From Tritrichomonas musculus (Eukaryota > Parabasalia > Tritrichomonadida > Tritrichomonadidae), in assembly GCA_039105265.1 (NCBI GenBank), contig JAPFFF010000008.1:4464001-4528000 (forward strand): a stretch of DNA of 64,000 nt, in the 5' to 3' direction. The notes below the pieces were generated by a model. The model was not told the origin of the DNA. It saw only the letters and a list, made by a program, of their open reading frames with translations, and searched no databases. The translations under genes and the position numbers were made by a program. This document shows positions 42,401-54,118 of this stretch, one piece after another. The number at the start of each line of letters is the position of its first letter. Within the stretch, counting starts at the first letter, position 1.

Positions 42401-43307
42401 AAAAGCAGAAGATCCTGAAAAGGAGTTCCTAGAAAAAAAAAAAGAAGGAGAATGGAAAATCTGTGTAAAGAAAACAGGAGATTCTTTTATCGTTACCAAG
42501 AACGATCATTGGGAATGCAGTTGTGGTAAGATTACCACAACTGGACTACCATGCTCTCACATTATTAAAGTTTTCATTGAAAATAAAATTGATCTAAAAA
42601 TATGTAAAGATATAATTTCTAAAAGATGGATATTAAGTGAAATAGAATATACAGAATGCCAAATTAATGAAAAAAATGAAATTCCTTTTATAAATTTAAA
42701 TGCGAAGCATGGATCAAGATCAAAAAAAAAGAGGTACTTAGATATCGCGGCTGAATGCAAAAGCTTGGCTGAGCTCGGGTGTCAAAGCAATGAAAACTAT
42801 AAAAAAGTTATGACAACTTTGCATGATCTAGAAAATGAACTTTTAGGCATTCCAAAAGTCCAAGAGCCTTATGGAAAAAGGGCGGGAAGACCAAAAGAAG
42901 GAAGATATAAAAGGCAAAGAAAAAGCGAGAAAAATAAGAAAGAGAAAAAAGTTAAATGTCAGATCTGCAATGATAATCATGATACAAAGAATTGTCCAAA
43001 TTTAAATGAAATACGAAAATTTATCGATTTCAGTCCATTAAAAGATAAGATGGCAAAAAGACATTGCATAATTTGCAACGGGGCAAAACATTTTGCTAGA
43101 ACATGCCCTGCATTAAAAAAATGGCAACAATTGCAGCAAGAAAAAAATGTAAATGAAGATGAATATGAAGAAAGTAATAGCTATAGTGTTAATGAATATG
43201 ATAATGAAATCATTAAATACAAAGAAGGCAACAATGAATATGAAGATAACGACAATGATGATAACGACAACAATGAATATGAGTATGAATATGGATATTA
43301 TGATTAA
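39417..43307 (+). CDS. MULE transposase with N-terminal ankyrin-like region
   Basis: 1,296 aa, intact, from the ATG at 39417. About residues 1-330 resemble trichomonad ankyrin (DUF3447-like) proteins: a helical lead, then SLINYAAFFGSIQIFKFLIQ and related units. Residues about 406-523 hold 3.3 exact copies of a 36-aa Asn/Ser repeat. About 541-628 is a FLYWCH/FAR1-like zinc domain with NCWKHSKSNMNPCKFHI and a closing HNHP. The MULE core has CIDPTYRG (D744), ICSDDDLML (D807-D809), an IWHKLC Cys/His motif and FSECNNSNIK (E922), giving the DDE triad. A SWIM zinc finger follows (WECSCGKITTTGLPCSHII, about 1032-1054), then two CCHC knuckles (CQICNDNHDTKNC and CIICNGAKHFARTC) and an acidic tail. It should catalyse cut-and-paste transposition in the nucleus. 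The open frame and complete motifs suggest it is or was recently active. Confidence 0.92.
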   Translation: MFQQASTNNAIFVTPMKNIQSIILNFIKNSDDNEENYQIIIDYLENQKIRENINKTKSVLILLLKITNNHHRETDFYGKVLKIIIYFENQIINYFSNLEIFNIFKSNKRILLFLIEKKMLLFNELICKQITTEKFITAKYLQYFSSEIKPFISEAWFKDNTNIDDDLIQEINEKKSENFYTQRKKGENNSLICKLVRKDLIDEFINYARSNNIQLNQTISLSIYETNSFLIKTKQTSLINYAAFFGSIQIFKFLIQNGVKLTSSTWLYAIHGNNMGIINILENNHIRPEDETYHKCLLESIKCYHNEIVLHIRRNYFNDEELSNDVLRYCSKHYNYSFVSQQYISNTNDLSNHILYNHIDTNCNNDSNKNSMNKNRKLLKNPLAINPIYNSFLSKLTSNNNLSKKSIITNNDLTSSINLPNSNIVNANSMNNNNNSFNTNKSIITNNDLTSSINLPNSNIVNANSMNNNNNSFNTNKSIITNNDLTSSINLPNSNIVNANSMNNNNNSFNTNKSIITNNDLTSSTNMINNNSSNQNTFFTYDNLRKLKFYDGNVFFNFLQNKANIEGFKISTNYAKDDRFFIVNCWKHSKSNMNPCKFHINIQAYDYKTPNKYYKITNNFFLQHNHPINPISFAHCIINDDTKNVIKNMSKANINSTKISEFLFYDKNINITATQVSSITAPKIQKEQNLETDLLINKMVNEKGSYFVFPPEEIGKTNYRRGVATFTQEEMKNLQNFGDFVCIDPTYRGLKNNWTMIPISLIGRNRELRSGGIVFCSNVTSDIFEWIMKLLAYKLPSSNMIKTICSDDDLMLNSAYHNLKNDPKCSKIARIVCIWHKLCLFTDIVNQMSIPKAEKDILIHKFHELVFTKNTEKCLTLISELKKFDNINEFFNKSFKDRLGTSTKAFTKNVWSLGYLSNIFSECNNSNIKNLCGSHLLSLVDMRNIITRADQRRMMNREYFKGRNLCKISDKRIFEFMKEFNIERRISESIIGSLQKAEDPEKEFLEKKKEGEWKICVKKTGDSFIVTKNDHWECSCGKITTTGLPCSHIIKVFIENKIDLKICKDIISKRWILSEIEYTECQINEKNEIPFINLNAKHGSRSKKKRYLDIAAECKSLAELGCQSNENYKKVMTTLHDLENELLGIPKVQEPYGKRAGRPKEGRYKRQRKSEKNKKEKKVKCQICNDNHDTKNCPNLNEIRKFIDFSPLKDKMAKRHCIICNGAKHFARTCPALKKWQQLQQEKNVNEDEYEESNSYSVNEYDNEIIKYKEGNNEYEDNDNDDNDNNEYEYEYGYYD
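40632..40989 (+). repeat. Identical 108-bp coding tandem repeat, 3.3 copies
   Basis: Units start at 40632, 40740, 40848 and 40956 (partial). I see no mismatch between the full copies. Each encodes 36 aa beginning SIITNNDLTSSINLPNSNI. It is in frame, so it expands the protein without breaking it. Confidence 0.9.
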
Positions 43308-43451
43308 TTTGTTTAATTACAAAATATTATATAAAAAGCAAGTTTCCCCTTGACGTTATTCAATTAATTTTTTGTTATAATTATTATTGTTTATTTGGAA
43401 GATTTGATTATTTTTAAATTTTTGAAAATATAAATGTATTATGATTTTAAG

Positions 43452-46400
43452 TAATTAGTAACATCGAGTAGTTTGTTTAATTAGTAACATCGACTAGTTT
43501 GTTTAATTAGATGCATCGAATAGTGTGTTTAATTAGATGCATCGAGTAGTTTGTTTAATTAGATGCATCGAGTAGTTTGAATTAATTGGTAACATCGACT
43601 AGTTTGTTTAATTAGATGCATCGAGTAGTTTGAATTAATTGGTAACATCGACTAGTTTGTTTAATTAGATGCATCGAGTAGTTTGTTTAATTAGATGCAT
43701 CGAATAGTGTGTTTAATTATATGCATCGAGTAGTTTATTTAATTAGATGCATCGAGTAGTTTGAATTAATTGGTAACATCGACTAGTTTGTTTAATTAGA
43801 TGCATCGAGTAGTTTGTTTAATTAGATGCATCGAGTAGTTTGAATTAATTGGTAACATCGAGAAGTTGTTTAATTTATAACATCGAATAGTGTGTTTAAT
43901 TAGATGCATCGAGTAGTTTGAATTAATTGGTAACATCGAGTAGTTTGTTTAATTAGATGCATCGAGTAGTTTGTTTAATTAGATGCATCGACTAGTTTGT
44001 TTAATTAGATGCATCGAGTAGTTTGAATTAATTGGTAACATCGAGAAGTTGTTTAATTTATAACATCGAATAGTGTGTTTAATTAGATGCATCGAGTAGT
44101 TTGTTTCATTAGATGCATCGAGTAGTTTATTTAATTAGATGCATCGAGTAGTTTGAATTAATTGGTAACATCGACTAGTTTGTTTAATTAGATGCATTGA
44201 GTAGTTTGTTCAATTAGATGCATCGAGTAGTTTGTTTAATTAGATGCATCGAGTAGTTTGTTTAATTAGATGCATCGAGTAGTTTGAATTAATTGGTAAC
44301 ATCGACTAGTTTGTTTAATTAGATGCATCGAGTAGTTTATTTAATTAGATGCATCGAGTAGTTTGAATTAATTGGTAACATCGACTAGTTTGTTTAATTA
44401 GATGCATCGAGTAGTTTGTTTAATTAGATGCATTGAGTAGTTTGTTTCATTAGATGCATCGAGTAGTTTGTTTCATTAGATGCATCGAGTAGTTTGTTTT
44501 ATTAGATGCATCGAGTAGTTTGAATTAATTGGTAACATCGAGTAGTTTGTTTAATTAGATGCATCGAGTAGTTTATTTAATTAGATGCATCGAGTAGTTT
44601 GAATTAATTGGTAACATCGACTAGTTTGTTTAATTAGATGCATCGAGTAGTTTGTTTAATTAGATGCATCGAGTAGTTTGTTTAATTAGATGCATCGAGT
44701 AGTTTGTTTCATTAGATGCATCGAGTAGTTTGTTTAATTAGATGCATCGAGTAGTTTGAATTAATTGGTAACATCGAGAAGTTGTTTAATTTATAACATC
44801 GAATAGTGTGTTTAATTAGATGCATCGAGTAGTTTGTTTAATTAGATGCATCGAGTAGTTTTTTTCATTAGATGCATCGAGTAGTTTGTTTCATTATATG
44901 CATCGAGTATTTTGAATTAATTGGTAACATCGAGTAGTTTGTTTATTTAGATGCATCGAGTAGTTTGTTTAATTAGATGCATCGAGTAGTTTGAATTAAT
45001 TGGTAACATCGAGTAGTTTGTTTAATTAGATGCATCGAGTAGTTTGTTTAATTAGATGCATCGAGTAGTTTATTTAATTAGATGCATCGAGTAGTTTGTT
45101 TAATTAGATGCATCGAGTAGTTTGTTTAATTAGATGCATCGAGTAGTTTATTTAATTAAATGCATCGAGTAGTTTGTTTAATTATATGCATCGAGTAGTT
45201 TGTTTAATTAGATGCATCGAGTAGTTTGTTTCATTAGATGCATCGAGTAGTTTGTTTCATTAGATGCATCGAGTAGTTTGAATTAATTGGTAACATCGAC
45301 TAGTTTGTTTAATTAGATGCATCGAGTAGTTTGAATTAATTGGTAACATCGAGTAGTTTGTTTAATTAGATGCATCGAGTAGTTTGTTTAATTAGATGCA
45401 TCGAGTAGTTTGAATTAATTGGTAACATCGACTAGTTTGTTTAATTAGATGCATCGAGTAGTTTGTTTAATTAGATGCATCGAGTAGTTTGTTTAATTAG
45501 ATGCATCGAGTAGTTTGTTTAATTAGATGCATCGAGTAGTTTGAATTAATTGGTAACATCGACTAGTTTGTTTAATTAGATGCATCGAGTAGTTTGTTTA
45601 ATTAGATGCATCGAGTAGTTTGAATTAATTAGATGCATCGAGTAGTTTGTTTAATTAGATGCATTGAGTAGTTTGTTTCATTAGATGCATCGAGTAGTTT
45701 GTTTCATTAGATGCATCGAGTAGTTTGTTTCATTAGATGCATCGAGTAGTTTGAATTAATTGGTAACATCGAGTAGTTTGTTTAATTAGATGCATCGACT
45801 AGTTTGTTTAATTAGATGCATCGAGTAGTTTGTTTAATTAGATGCATCGAGTAGTTTGTTTAATTAGATGCATCGAGTAGTTTGTTTAATTAGATGCATC
45901 GAGTAGTTTGAATTAATTGGTAACATCGACTAGTTTGTTTAATTAGATGCATCGAGTAGTTTGTTTAATTAGATGCATTGAGTAGTTTGTTTCATTAGAT
46001 GCATCGAGTAATTTGTTTCATTAGATGCATCGAGTAGTTTGTTTCATTAGATGCATCGAGTAGTTTGAATTAATTGGTAACATCGAGTAGTTTGTTTAAT
46101 TAGATGCATCGACTAGTTTGTTTAATTAGATGCATCGAGTAGTTTGTTTAATTAGATGCATCGAGTAGTTTGTTTAATTAGATGCATCGAGTAGTTTGTT
46201 TAATTAGATGCATCGAGTAGTTTGTTTAATTAGATGCATCGAGTAGTTTTTTTAATTAGATGCATCGAGTAGTTTGTTTAATTAGATGCATCGAGTAGTT
46301 TGTTTAATTAGATGCATCGAGTAGTTTGTTTAATTAGATGCATCGAGTAGTTTGAATTAATTGGTAACATCGACTAGTTTGTTTAATTAGATGCATCGAG

Positions 46401-49400
46401 TAGTTTGTTTAATTAGATGCATTGAGTAGTTTGTTTCATTAGATGCATCGAGTAGTTTGTTTCATTAGATGCATCGAGTAGTTTGTTTCATTAGATGCAT
46501 CGAGTAGTTTGAATTAATTGGTAACATCGAGTAGTTTGTTTAATTAGATGCATCGAGTAGTTTATTTAATTAGATGCATCGAGTAGTTTGAATTAATTGG
46601 TAACATCGACTAGTTTGTTTAATTAGATGCATCGAGTAGTTTGTTTAATTAGATGCATCGAGTAGTTTGTTTAATTAGATGCATCGAGTAGTTTGTTTCA
46701 TTAGATGCATCGAGTAGTTTGTTTAATTAGATGCATCGAGTAATTTGTTTCATTAGATGCATCGAGTAGTTTGTTTCATTAGATGCATCGAGTAGTTTGA
46801 ATTAATTGGTAACATCGAGTAGTTTGTTTAATTAGATGCATCGAGTAGTTTGTTTAATTAGATGCATCGAGTAGTTTGAATTAATTGGTAACATCGACTA
46901 GTTTGTTTAATTAGATGCATCGAGTAGTTTGTTTAATTAGATGCATCGAGTAGTTTGTTTAATTAGATGCATTGAGTAGTTTGTTTCATTAGATGCATCG
47001 AGTAGTTTGTTTCATTAGATGCATCGAGTAGTTTGTTTCATTAGATGCATCGAGTAGTTTGAATTAATTGGTAACATCGAGTAGTTTGTTTAATTAGATG
47101 CATCGAGTAGTTTATTTAATTAGATGCATCGAGTAGTTTGAATTAATTGGTAACATCGAGTAGTTTGTTTAATTAGATGCATCGACTAGTTTGTTTAATT
47201 AGATGCATCGAGTAGTTTGTTTAATTAGATGCATCGAGTAGTTTGTTTCATTAGATGCATCGAGTAGTTTGTTTAATTAGATGCATCGAGTAGTTTGAAT
47301 TAATTGGTAACATCGAGAAGTTGTTTAATTTATAACATCGAATAGTGTGTTTAATTAGATGCATCGAGTAGTTTGTTTAATTAGATGCATCGAGTAGTTT
47401 TTTTCATTAGATGCATCGAGTAGTTTGTTTCATTAGATGCATCGAGTAGTTTGTTTCATTAGATGCATCGAGTAGTTTGAATTAATTGGTAACATCGAGT
47501 AGTTTGTTTAATTAGATGCATCGAGTAGTTTGTTTAATTAGATGCATCGAGTAGTTTGAATTAATTGGTAACATCGAGTAGTTTGTTTAATTAGATGCAT
47601 CGAGTAGTTTATTTAATTAAATGCATCGAGTAGTTTGTTTAATTAGATGCATCGAGTAGTTTGTTTAATTAGATGCATCGAGTAGTTTGTTTAATTAGAT
47701 GCATCGAGTAGTTTGTTTAATTAGATGCATCGAGTAGTTTGTTTAATTAGATGCATCGAGTAGTTTATTTAATTAAATGCATCGAGTAGTTTGTTTAATT
47801 AGATGCATCGAGTAGTTTGTTTAATTAGATGCATCGAGTAGTTTATTTAATTAGATGCATCGAGTAGTTTGTTCAATTAGATGCATCGAGTAGTTTGTTT
47901 TATTAGATGCATCGAGTAGTTTGTTTCATTAGATGCATCGAGTAGTTTGTTTAATTAGATGCATCGAGTAGTTTGAATTAATTGGTAACATCGAGAAGTT
48001 GTTTAATTTATAACATCGAATAGTGTGTTTAATTAGATGCATCGAGTAGTTTGTTTAATTAGATGCATCGAGTAGTTTTTTTCATTAGATGCATCGAGTA
48101 GTTTGTTTCATTAGATGCATCGAGTAGTTTGAATTAATTGGTAACATCGAGTAGTTTGTTTAATTAGATGCATCGAGTAGTTTGTTTAATTAGATGCATC
48201 GAGTAGTTTGTTTAATTAGATGCATCGAGTAGTTTGTTTCATTAGATGCATCGAGTAGTTTGTTTAATTAGATGCATCGAGTAGTTTGAATTAATTGGTA
48301 ACATCGAGAAGTTGTTTAATTTATAACATCGAATAGTGTGTTTAATTAGATGCATCGAGTAGTTTGTTTAATTAGATGCATCGAGTAGTTTTTTTCATTA
48401 GATGCATCGAGTAGTTTGTTTCATTAGATGCATCGAGTAGTTTATTTAATTAGATGCATCGAGTAGTTTGAATTAATTGGTAACATCGACTAGTTTGTTT
48501 AATTAGATGCATCGAGTAGTTTGTTTAATTAGATGCATCGAGTAGTTTGTTTAATTAGATGCATCGAGTAGTTTGTTTCATTAGATGCATCGAGTAGTTT
48601 GTTTAATTAGATGTATCGAGTAGTTTGAATTAATTGGTAACATCGAGAAGTTGTTTAATTTATAACATCGAATAGTGTGTTTAATTAGATGCATCGAGTA
48701 GTTTGTTTAATTAGATGCATCGAGTAGTTTTTTTCATTAGATGCATCGAGTAGTTTGTTTCATTAGATGCATCGAGTAGTTTGAATTAATTGGTAACATC
48801 GAGTAGTTTGTTTAATTAGATGCATCGAGTAGTTTGTTTAATTAGATGCATCGAGTAGTTTGAATTAATTGGTAACATCGAGTAGTTTGTTTAATTAGAT
48901 GCATCGAGTAGTTTGTTTAATTAGATGCATCGAGTAGTTTGTTTAATTAGATGCATCGAGTAGTTTATTTAATTAGATGCATCGAGTAGTTTGTTTAATT
49001 AGATGCATCGAGTAGTTTGTTTAATTAGATGCATCGAGTAGTTTGTTTAATTAGATGCATCGAGTAGTTTGTTTAATTAGATGCATCGAGTAGTTTGAAT
49101 TAATTGGTAACATCGACTAGTTTGTTTAATTAGATGCATCGAGTAGTTTGTTTAATTAGATGCATCGAGTAGTTTGAATTAATTGGATGCATCGAGTAGT
49201 TTGTTTAATTAGATGCATTGAGTAGTTTGTTTCATTAGATGCATCGAGTAGTTTGTTTCATTAGATGCATCGAGTAGTTTGTTTCATTAGATGCATCGAG
49301 TAGTTTGAATTAATTGGTAACATCGACTAGTTTGTTTAATTAGATGCATCGAGTAGTTTGTTTAATTAGATGCATCGAGTAGTTTGTTTAATTAGATGCA

Positions 49401-52400
49401 TCGAGTAGTTTGTTTCATTAGATGCATCGAGTAGTTTGTTTAATTAGATGCATCGAGTAGTTTGAATTAATTGGTAACATCGAGAAGTTGTTTAATTTAT
49501 AACATCGAATAGTGTGTTTAATTAGATGCATCGAGTAGTTTGTTTAATTAGATGCATCGAGTAGTTTTTTTCATTAGATGCATCGAGTAGTTTGTTTCAT
49601 TAGATGCATCGAGTAGTTTGTTTCATTAGATGCATCGAGTAGTTTGAATTAATTGGTAACATCGAGTAGTTTGTTTAATTAGATGCATCGAGTAGTTTGT
49701 TTAATTAGATGCATCGAGTAGTTTGAATTAATTGGTAACATCGAGTAGTTTGTTTAATTAGATGCATCGAGTAGTTTGTTTAATTAGATGCATCGAGTAG
49801 TTTGTTTAATTAGATGCATCGAGTAGTTTGTTTAATTAGATGCATCGAGTAGTTTGTTTAATTAGATGCATCGAGTAGTTTGTTTAATTAGATGCATCGA
49901 GTAGTTTGTTTAATTAGATTCATCGAGTAGTTTATTTAATTAAATGCATCGAGTAGTTTGTTTAATTAGATGCATCGAGTAGTTTGTTTAATTAGATGCA
50001 TCGAGTAGTTTTTTTAATTAGATGCATCGAGTAGTTTGTTTAATTAGATGCATCGAGTAGTTTGTTTAATTAGATGCATCGAGTAGTTTGTTTCATTAGA
50101 TGCATCGAGTAGTTTGTTTCATTAGATGCATCGAATAGTGTGTTTAATTAGATGCATCGAGTAGTTTGTTTCATTAGATGCATCGAGTAGTTTGTTTAAT
50201 TAGATGCATCGAGTAGTTTGTTTCATTAGATGCATCGAATAGTGTGTTTAATTAGATGCATCGAGTAGTTTGTTTAATTAGATGCATCGAGAAGTTTGAA
50301 TTAATTGGTAACATCGAGTAGTTTGTTTAATTAGATGCATCGAGTAGTTTGTTTAATTAGATGCATCGAGTAGTTTGTTTCATTAGATGCATCGAGTAGT
50401 TTATTTAATTAGATGCATCGAGTAGTTTGAATTAATTGGTAACATCGACTAGTTTGTTTAATTAGATGCATCGAGTAGTTTGTTTAATTAGATGCATCGA
50501 GTAGTTTGTTTAATTAGATGCATCGAGTAGTTTGTTTCATTAGATGCATCGAGTAGTTTGTTTAATTAGATGCATCGAGTAGTTTGTTTCATTAGATGCA
50601 TCGAGTAGTTTGTTTCATTAGATGCATCGAGTAGTTTGTTTCATTAGATGCATCGAGTAGTTTGTTTCATTAGATGCATCGAGTAGTTTGAATTAATTGG
50701 TAACATCGAGTAGTTTGTTTAATTAGATGCATCGAGTAGTTTGTTTAATTAGATGCATCGAGTAGTTTGAATTAATTGGTAACATCGAGTAGTTTGTTTA
50801 ATTAGATGCATCGAGTAGTTTATTTAATTAAATGCATCGAGTAGTTTGTTTAATTAGATGCATCGAGTAGTTTGTTTAATTAGATGCATCGAGTAGTTTG
50901 TTTAATTAGATGCATCGAGTAGTTTGTTTAATTAGATGCATCGAGTAGTTTGTTTAATTAGATGCATCGAGTAGTTTGTTTAATTAGATGCATCGAGTAG
51001 TTTATTTAATTAAATGCATCGAGTAGTTTGTTTAATTAGATGCATCGAGTAGTTTATTTAATTAGATGCATCGAGTAATTTGTTTAATTAGATGCATCGA
51101 GTAGTTTATTTAATTAAATGCATCGATTAGTTTGTTTAATTAGATGCATCGAGTAGTTTGTTCAATTAGATGCATCGAGTAGTTTGTTTAATTAGATGCA
51201 TCGAGTAGTTTGTTTCATTAGATGCATCGAGTAGTTTGTTTAATTAGATGCATCGAGTAGTTTGAATTAATTGGTAACATCGAGAAGTTGTTTAATTTAT
51301 AACATCGAATAGTGTGTTTAATTAGATGCATCGAGTAGTTTGAATTAATTGGTAACATCGACTAGTTTGTTTAATTAGATGCATCGAGTAGTTTGTTTAA
51401 TTAGATGCATCGAGTAGTTTGTTTAATTAGATGCATCGAGTAGTTTGTTTAATTAGATGCATTGAGTATTTTGTTTCATTAGATGCATCGAGTAGTTTGT
51501 TTCATTAGATGCATCGAGTAGTTTGTTTAATTAGATGCATCGAGTAGTTTGTTTCATTAGATGCATCGAGTAGTTTGTTTAATTAGATGCATCGAGTAGT
51601 TTGTTTAATTAGATGCATCGAGTAGTTTGAATTAATTGGTAACATCGACTAGTTTGTTTCATTAGATGCATCGAGTAGTTTGTTTAATTAGATGCATCGA
51701 GTAGTTTGTTTCATTAGATGCATCGAGTAGTTTGTTTCATTAGATGCATCGAGTAGTTTGTTTCATTAGATGCATCGAGTAATTTGAATTAATTGGTAAC
51801 ATCGACTAGTTTGTTTAATTAGATGCATCGAGTAGTTTATTTAATTAGATTCATCGAGTATTTTGAATTAATTGGTAACATCTAGAAATTGTTTAATTTA
51901 TAACATCGAATAGTGTGTTTAATTAGATGCATCGAGTAGTTTGAATTAATTGGTAACATCGAGTAGTTTGTTTAATTAGATGCATCGAGTAGTTTGTTTA
52001 ATTAGATGCATCGAGTAGTTTGTTTAATTAGATGCATCGAGTAGTTTGTTTAATTAGATGCATCGAGTAGTTTGTTTAATTAGATGCATCGAGTAGTTTG
52101 TTTAATTAGATGCATCGAGTAGTTTGTTTAATTAGATGCATCGAGTAGTTTTTTTCATTAGATGCATCGAGTAGTTTGTTTAATTAGATGCATCGAGTAG
52201 TTTGTTTAATTAGATGCATCGAGTAGTTTGTTTAATTAGATGCATCGAGTAGTTTGTTTAATTAGATGCATCGAGTAGTTTGTTTAATTAGATGCATCGA
52301 GTAGTTTGTTTAATTAGATGCATCGAGTAGTTTGAATTAATTGGTAACATCGAGTAGTTTGTTTAATTAGATGCATCGAGTAGTTTGTTTAATTAGATGC

Positions 52401-53200
52401 ATCGAGTAGTTTGAATTAATTGGTAACATCGACTAGTTTGTTTAATTAGATGCATCGAGTAGTTTGTTTAATTAGATGCATCGAGTAGTTTGAATTAATT
52501 GGTAACATCGACTAGTTTGTTTAATTAGATGCATCGAGTAGTTTGTTTAATTAGATGCATCGAGTAGTTTGTTTAATTAGATGCATCGAGTAGTTTGTTT
52601 AATTAGATGCATCGAGTAGTTTGTTTAATTAGTAACATCGACTAGTTTGTTTAATTAGATTCATCGAGTAGTTTGAATTAATTGGTAACATCGACTAGTT
52701 TGTTTAATTAGATGCATCGAGTAGTTTGTTTAATTAGTAACATCGACTAGTTTGTTTAATTAGATTCATCGAGTAGTTTGAATTAATTGGTAACATCGAC
52801 TAGTTTGTTTAATTAGATGCATCGAGTAGTTTGTTTAATTAGATGCATCGAGTAGTTTGAATTAATTGGTAACATCGAGTAGTTTGTTTAATTAGATGCA
52901 TCGAGTAGTTTGTTTCATTAGATGAATCGAGTAGTTTGTTTAATTAGATGCATCGAGTAGTTTATTTAATTAGATGCATCGAGTAGTTTGAATTAATTGG
53001 TAACATCTAGAAATTGTTTAATTTATAACATCGAATAGTGTGTTTAATTAGATGCATCGAGTAGTTTGAATTAATTAGATGCATCGAGTAGTTTGTTTAA
53101 TTAGATGCATCGAGTAGTTTGTTTAATTGGTAACATCGAGTAGTTTGTTTAATCAGTAACATCGAGTAGTTTGTTTAATTAGATGCATCGAGTAGTTAAT
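43452..53200 (+). repeat. 26-bp satellite array, about 9.75 kb
   Basis: Roughly 375 head-to-tail copies of a 26-bp unit with consensus near AGATGCATCGAGTAGTTTGT followed by TTAATT. Period verified at 45081 to 45107. Three main variants: the GATGCATC form, a TGGTAACATCGA(C/G) form that follows GAATTAAT, and a TTATAACATCGAATAGTGTG form that follows a shortened GAAGTTG unit. Because 26 is not a multiple of 3, stops occur in all frames and there is no coding potential. Unit and spacer are not separable, so it is not a CRISPR array. It lies directly 3' of the transposase gene, starting about 145 bp after its stop. Confidence 0.95.
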
Positions 53201-53750
53201 TATTGTTTGCGTAATATTATCCATCAATAACTACCTGCGAATTGGTATTTTGGAGAAATAATCTGTAAATTATTATCTGTCTGATATTATTCGTAATTAA
53301 CTGTCTGAGAATTACTGTTTGCGTAATATTATCCATCAATAACTACCTGCGAATTGGTATTTTGGAGAAATAATCTGTAAATTATTATCTGTCTGATATT
53401 ATTCGTAATTAACTGTCTGAGAATTACTGTTTGAGTAATATTATCCATCAATAACTACCTGCGAATTGGTATTTTGGAGAAATAATCTGTAAATTATTAT
53501 CTGTCTGATACTATTCGTAATTAACTGTCTGAGAATTACTGTTTGCGTAATATTATCCATCAATAACTACCTGCGAATTGGTATTTTGGAGAAATAATCT
53601 GTAAATTATTATCTGTCTGATATTATTCGTAATTAACTGTCTGAGAATTACTGTTTGCGTAATATTATCCATCAATAACTACCTGCGAATTGGTATTTTG
53701 GAGAAATAATCTGTAAATTATTATCTTCGAGATATTATCAGTAAATAAAT
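53200..53750 (+). repeat. 112-bp tandem repeat, about 4.9 copies
   Basis: TGTTTGCGTAATATTATCCA recurs at 53204, 53316, 53428 (with GAG for GCG), 53540 and 53652, exactly 112 bp apart. The last copy diverges near 53725. Copies differ by only a few bases. It abuts the 26-bp satellite directly and ends about 90 bp before the right terminal repeat. Confidence 0.93.
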
Positions 53751-53836
53751 ATCTACAAATTTGGCGCTATTTCATATCAAAAAGCTATTTTCTCAAAAAG
53801 CCATTTTCTCAAAAAGTTTTTACTTCAAAATTTAAA

Positions 53837-53870
53837 AGCACCGTGGTGGTCACATCACCATCACAGTGTG
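53837..53870 (-). repeat. Right terminal inverted repeat of the giant element
   Basis: On the minus strand it reads CACACTGTGATGGTGATGTG then ACCACCACGGTGCT, matching the left repeat in 29 of 34 positions. CTTTTTGA motifs lie just inside it at 53777-53822 on the minus strand. Confidence 0.75.
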
Positions 53871-54118
53871 TGAAATATAATTCCTCATATTATTATATAA
53901 AATTTTAAGTTATTTATATCTTGTTTAATATTATTTTTCAAATACTGATCTAAGCAATTATAAGAAATAATGAAATGATTTCATGTCAATTTTTTTTTAT
54001 GTATAAAGAATCACAAAATTACAATTTTTCGTAAAATGAAATAAACTAGTAGACTGAAGATAAAGTCAATAGCAATTTGAAAAATATACATATGTTCTTT
54101 TCCCTTGTTCAGTATGGC

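Larger units (their letters stand above)
35129..53886. mobile_element. Giant MULE-type element or composite, about 18.7 kb
   Basis: Imperfect 34-bp terminal inverted repeats (35145-35178 and 53837-53870, 29 of 34 matching) bracket a MULE transposase gene, two satellite arrays, two MITE-like insertions and decayed reading frames. Both ends carry several copies of CTTTTTGA just inside the repeats. Sixteen bp outside each repeat lies the same 9-mer, ATATTATTA (35120-35128 and 53887-53895), at exactly equal distance. A 9-bp target duplication is typical of Mutator-like elements. The terminal 16 bp between 9-mer and repeat do not pair, so the exact ends are uncertain; the conservative element is 35145-53870. 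It could also be a smaller MULE whose neighbours were captured later. Confidence 0.6.

Noticed and set aside
43452-53200. CRISPR array
   Set aside because: Units are 26-bp head-to-tail repeats with no unique spacers, in a eukaryotic context.
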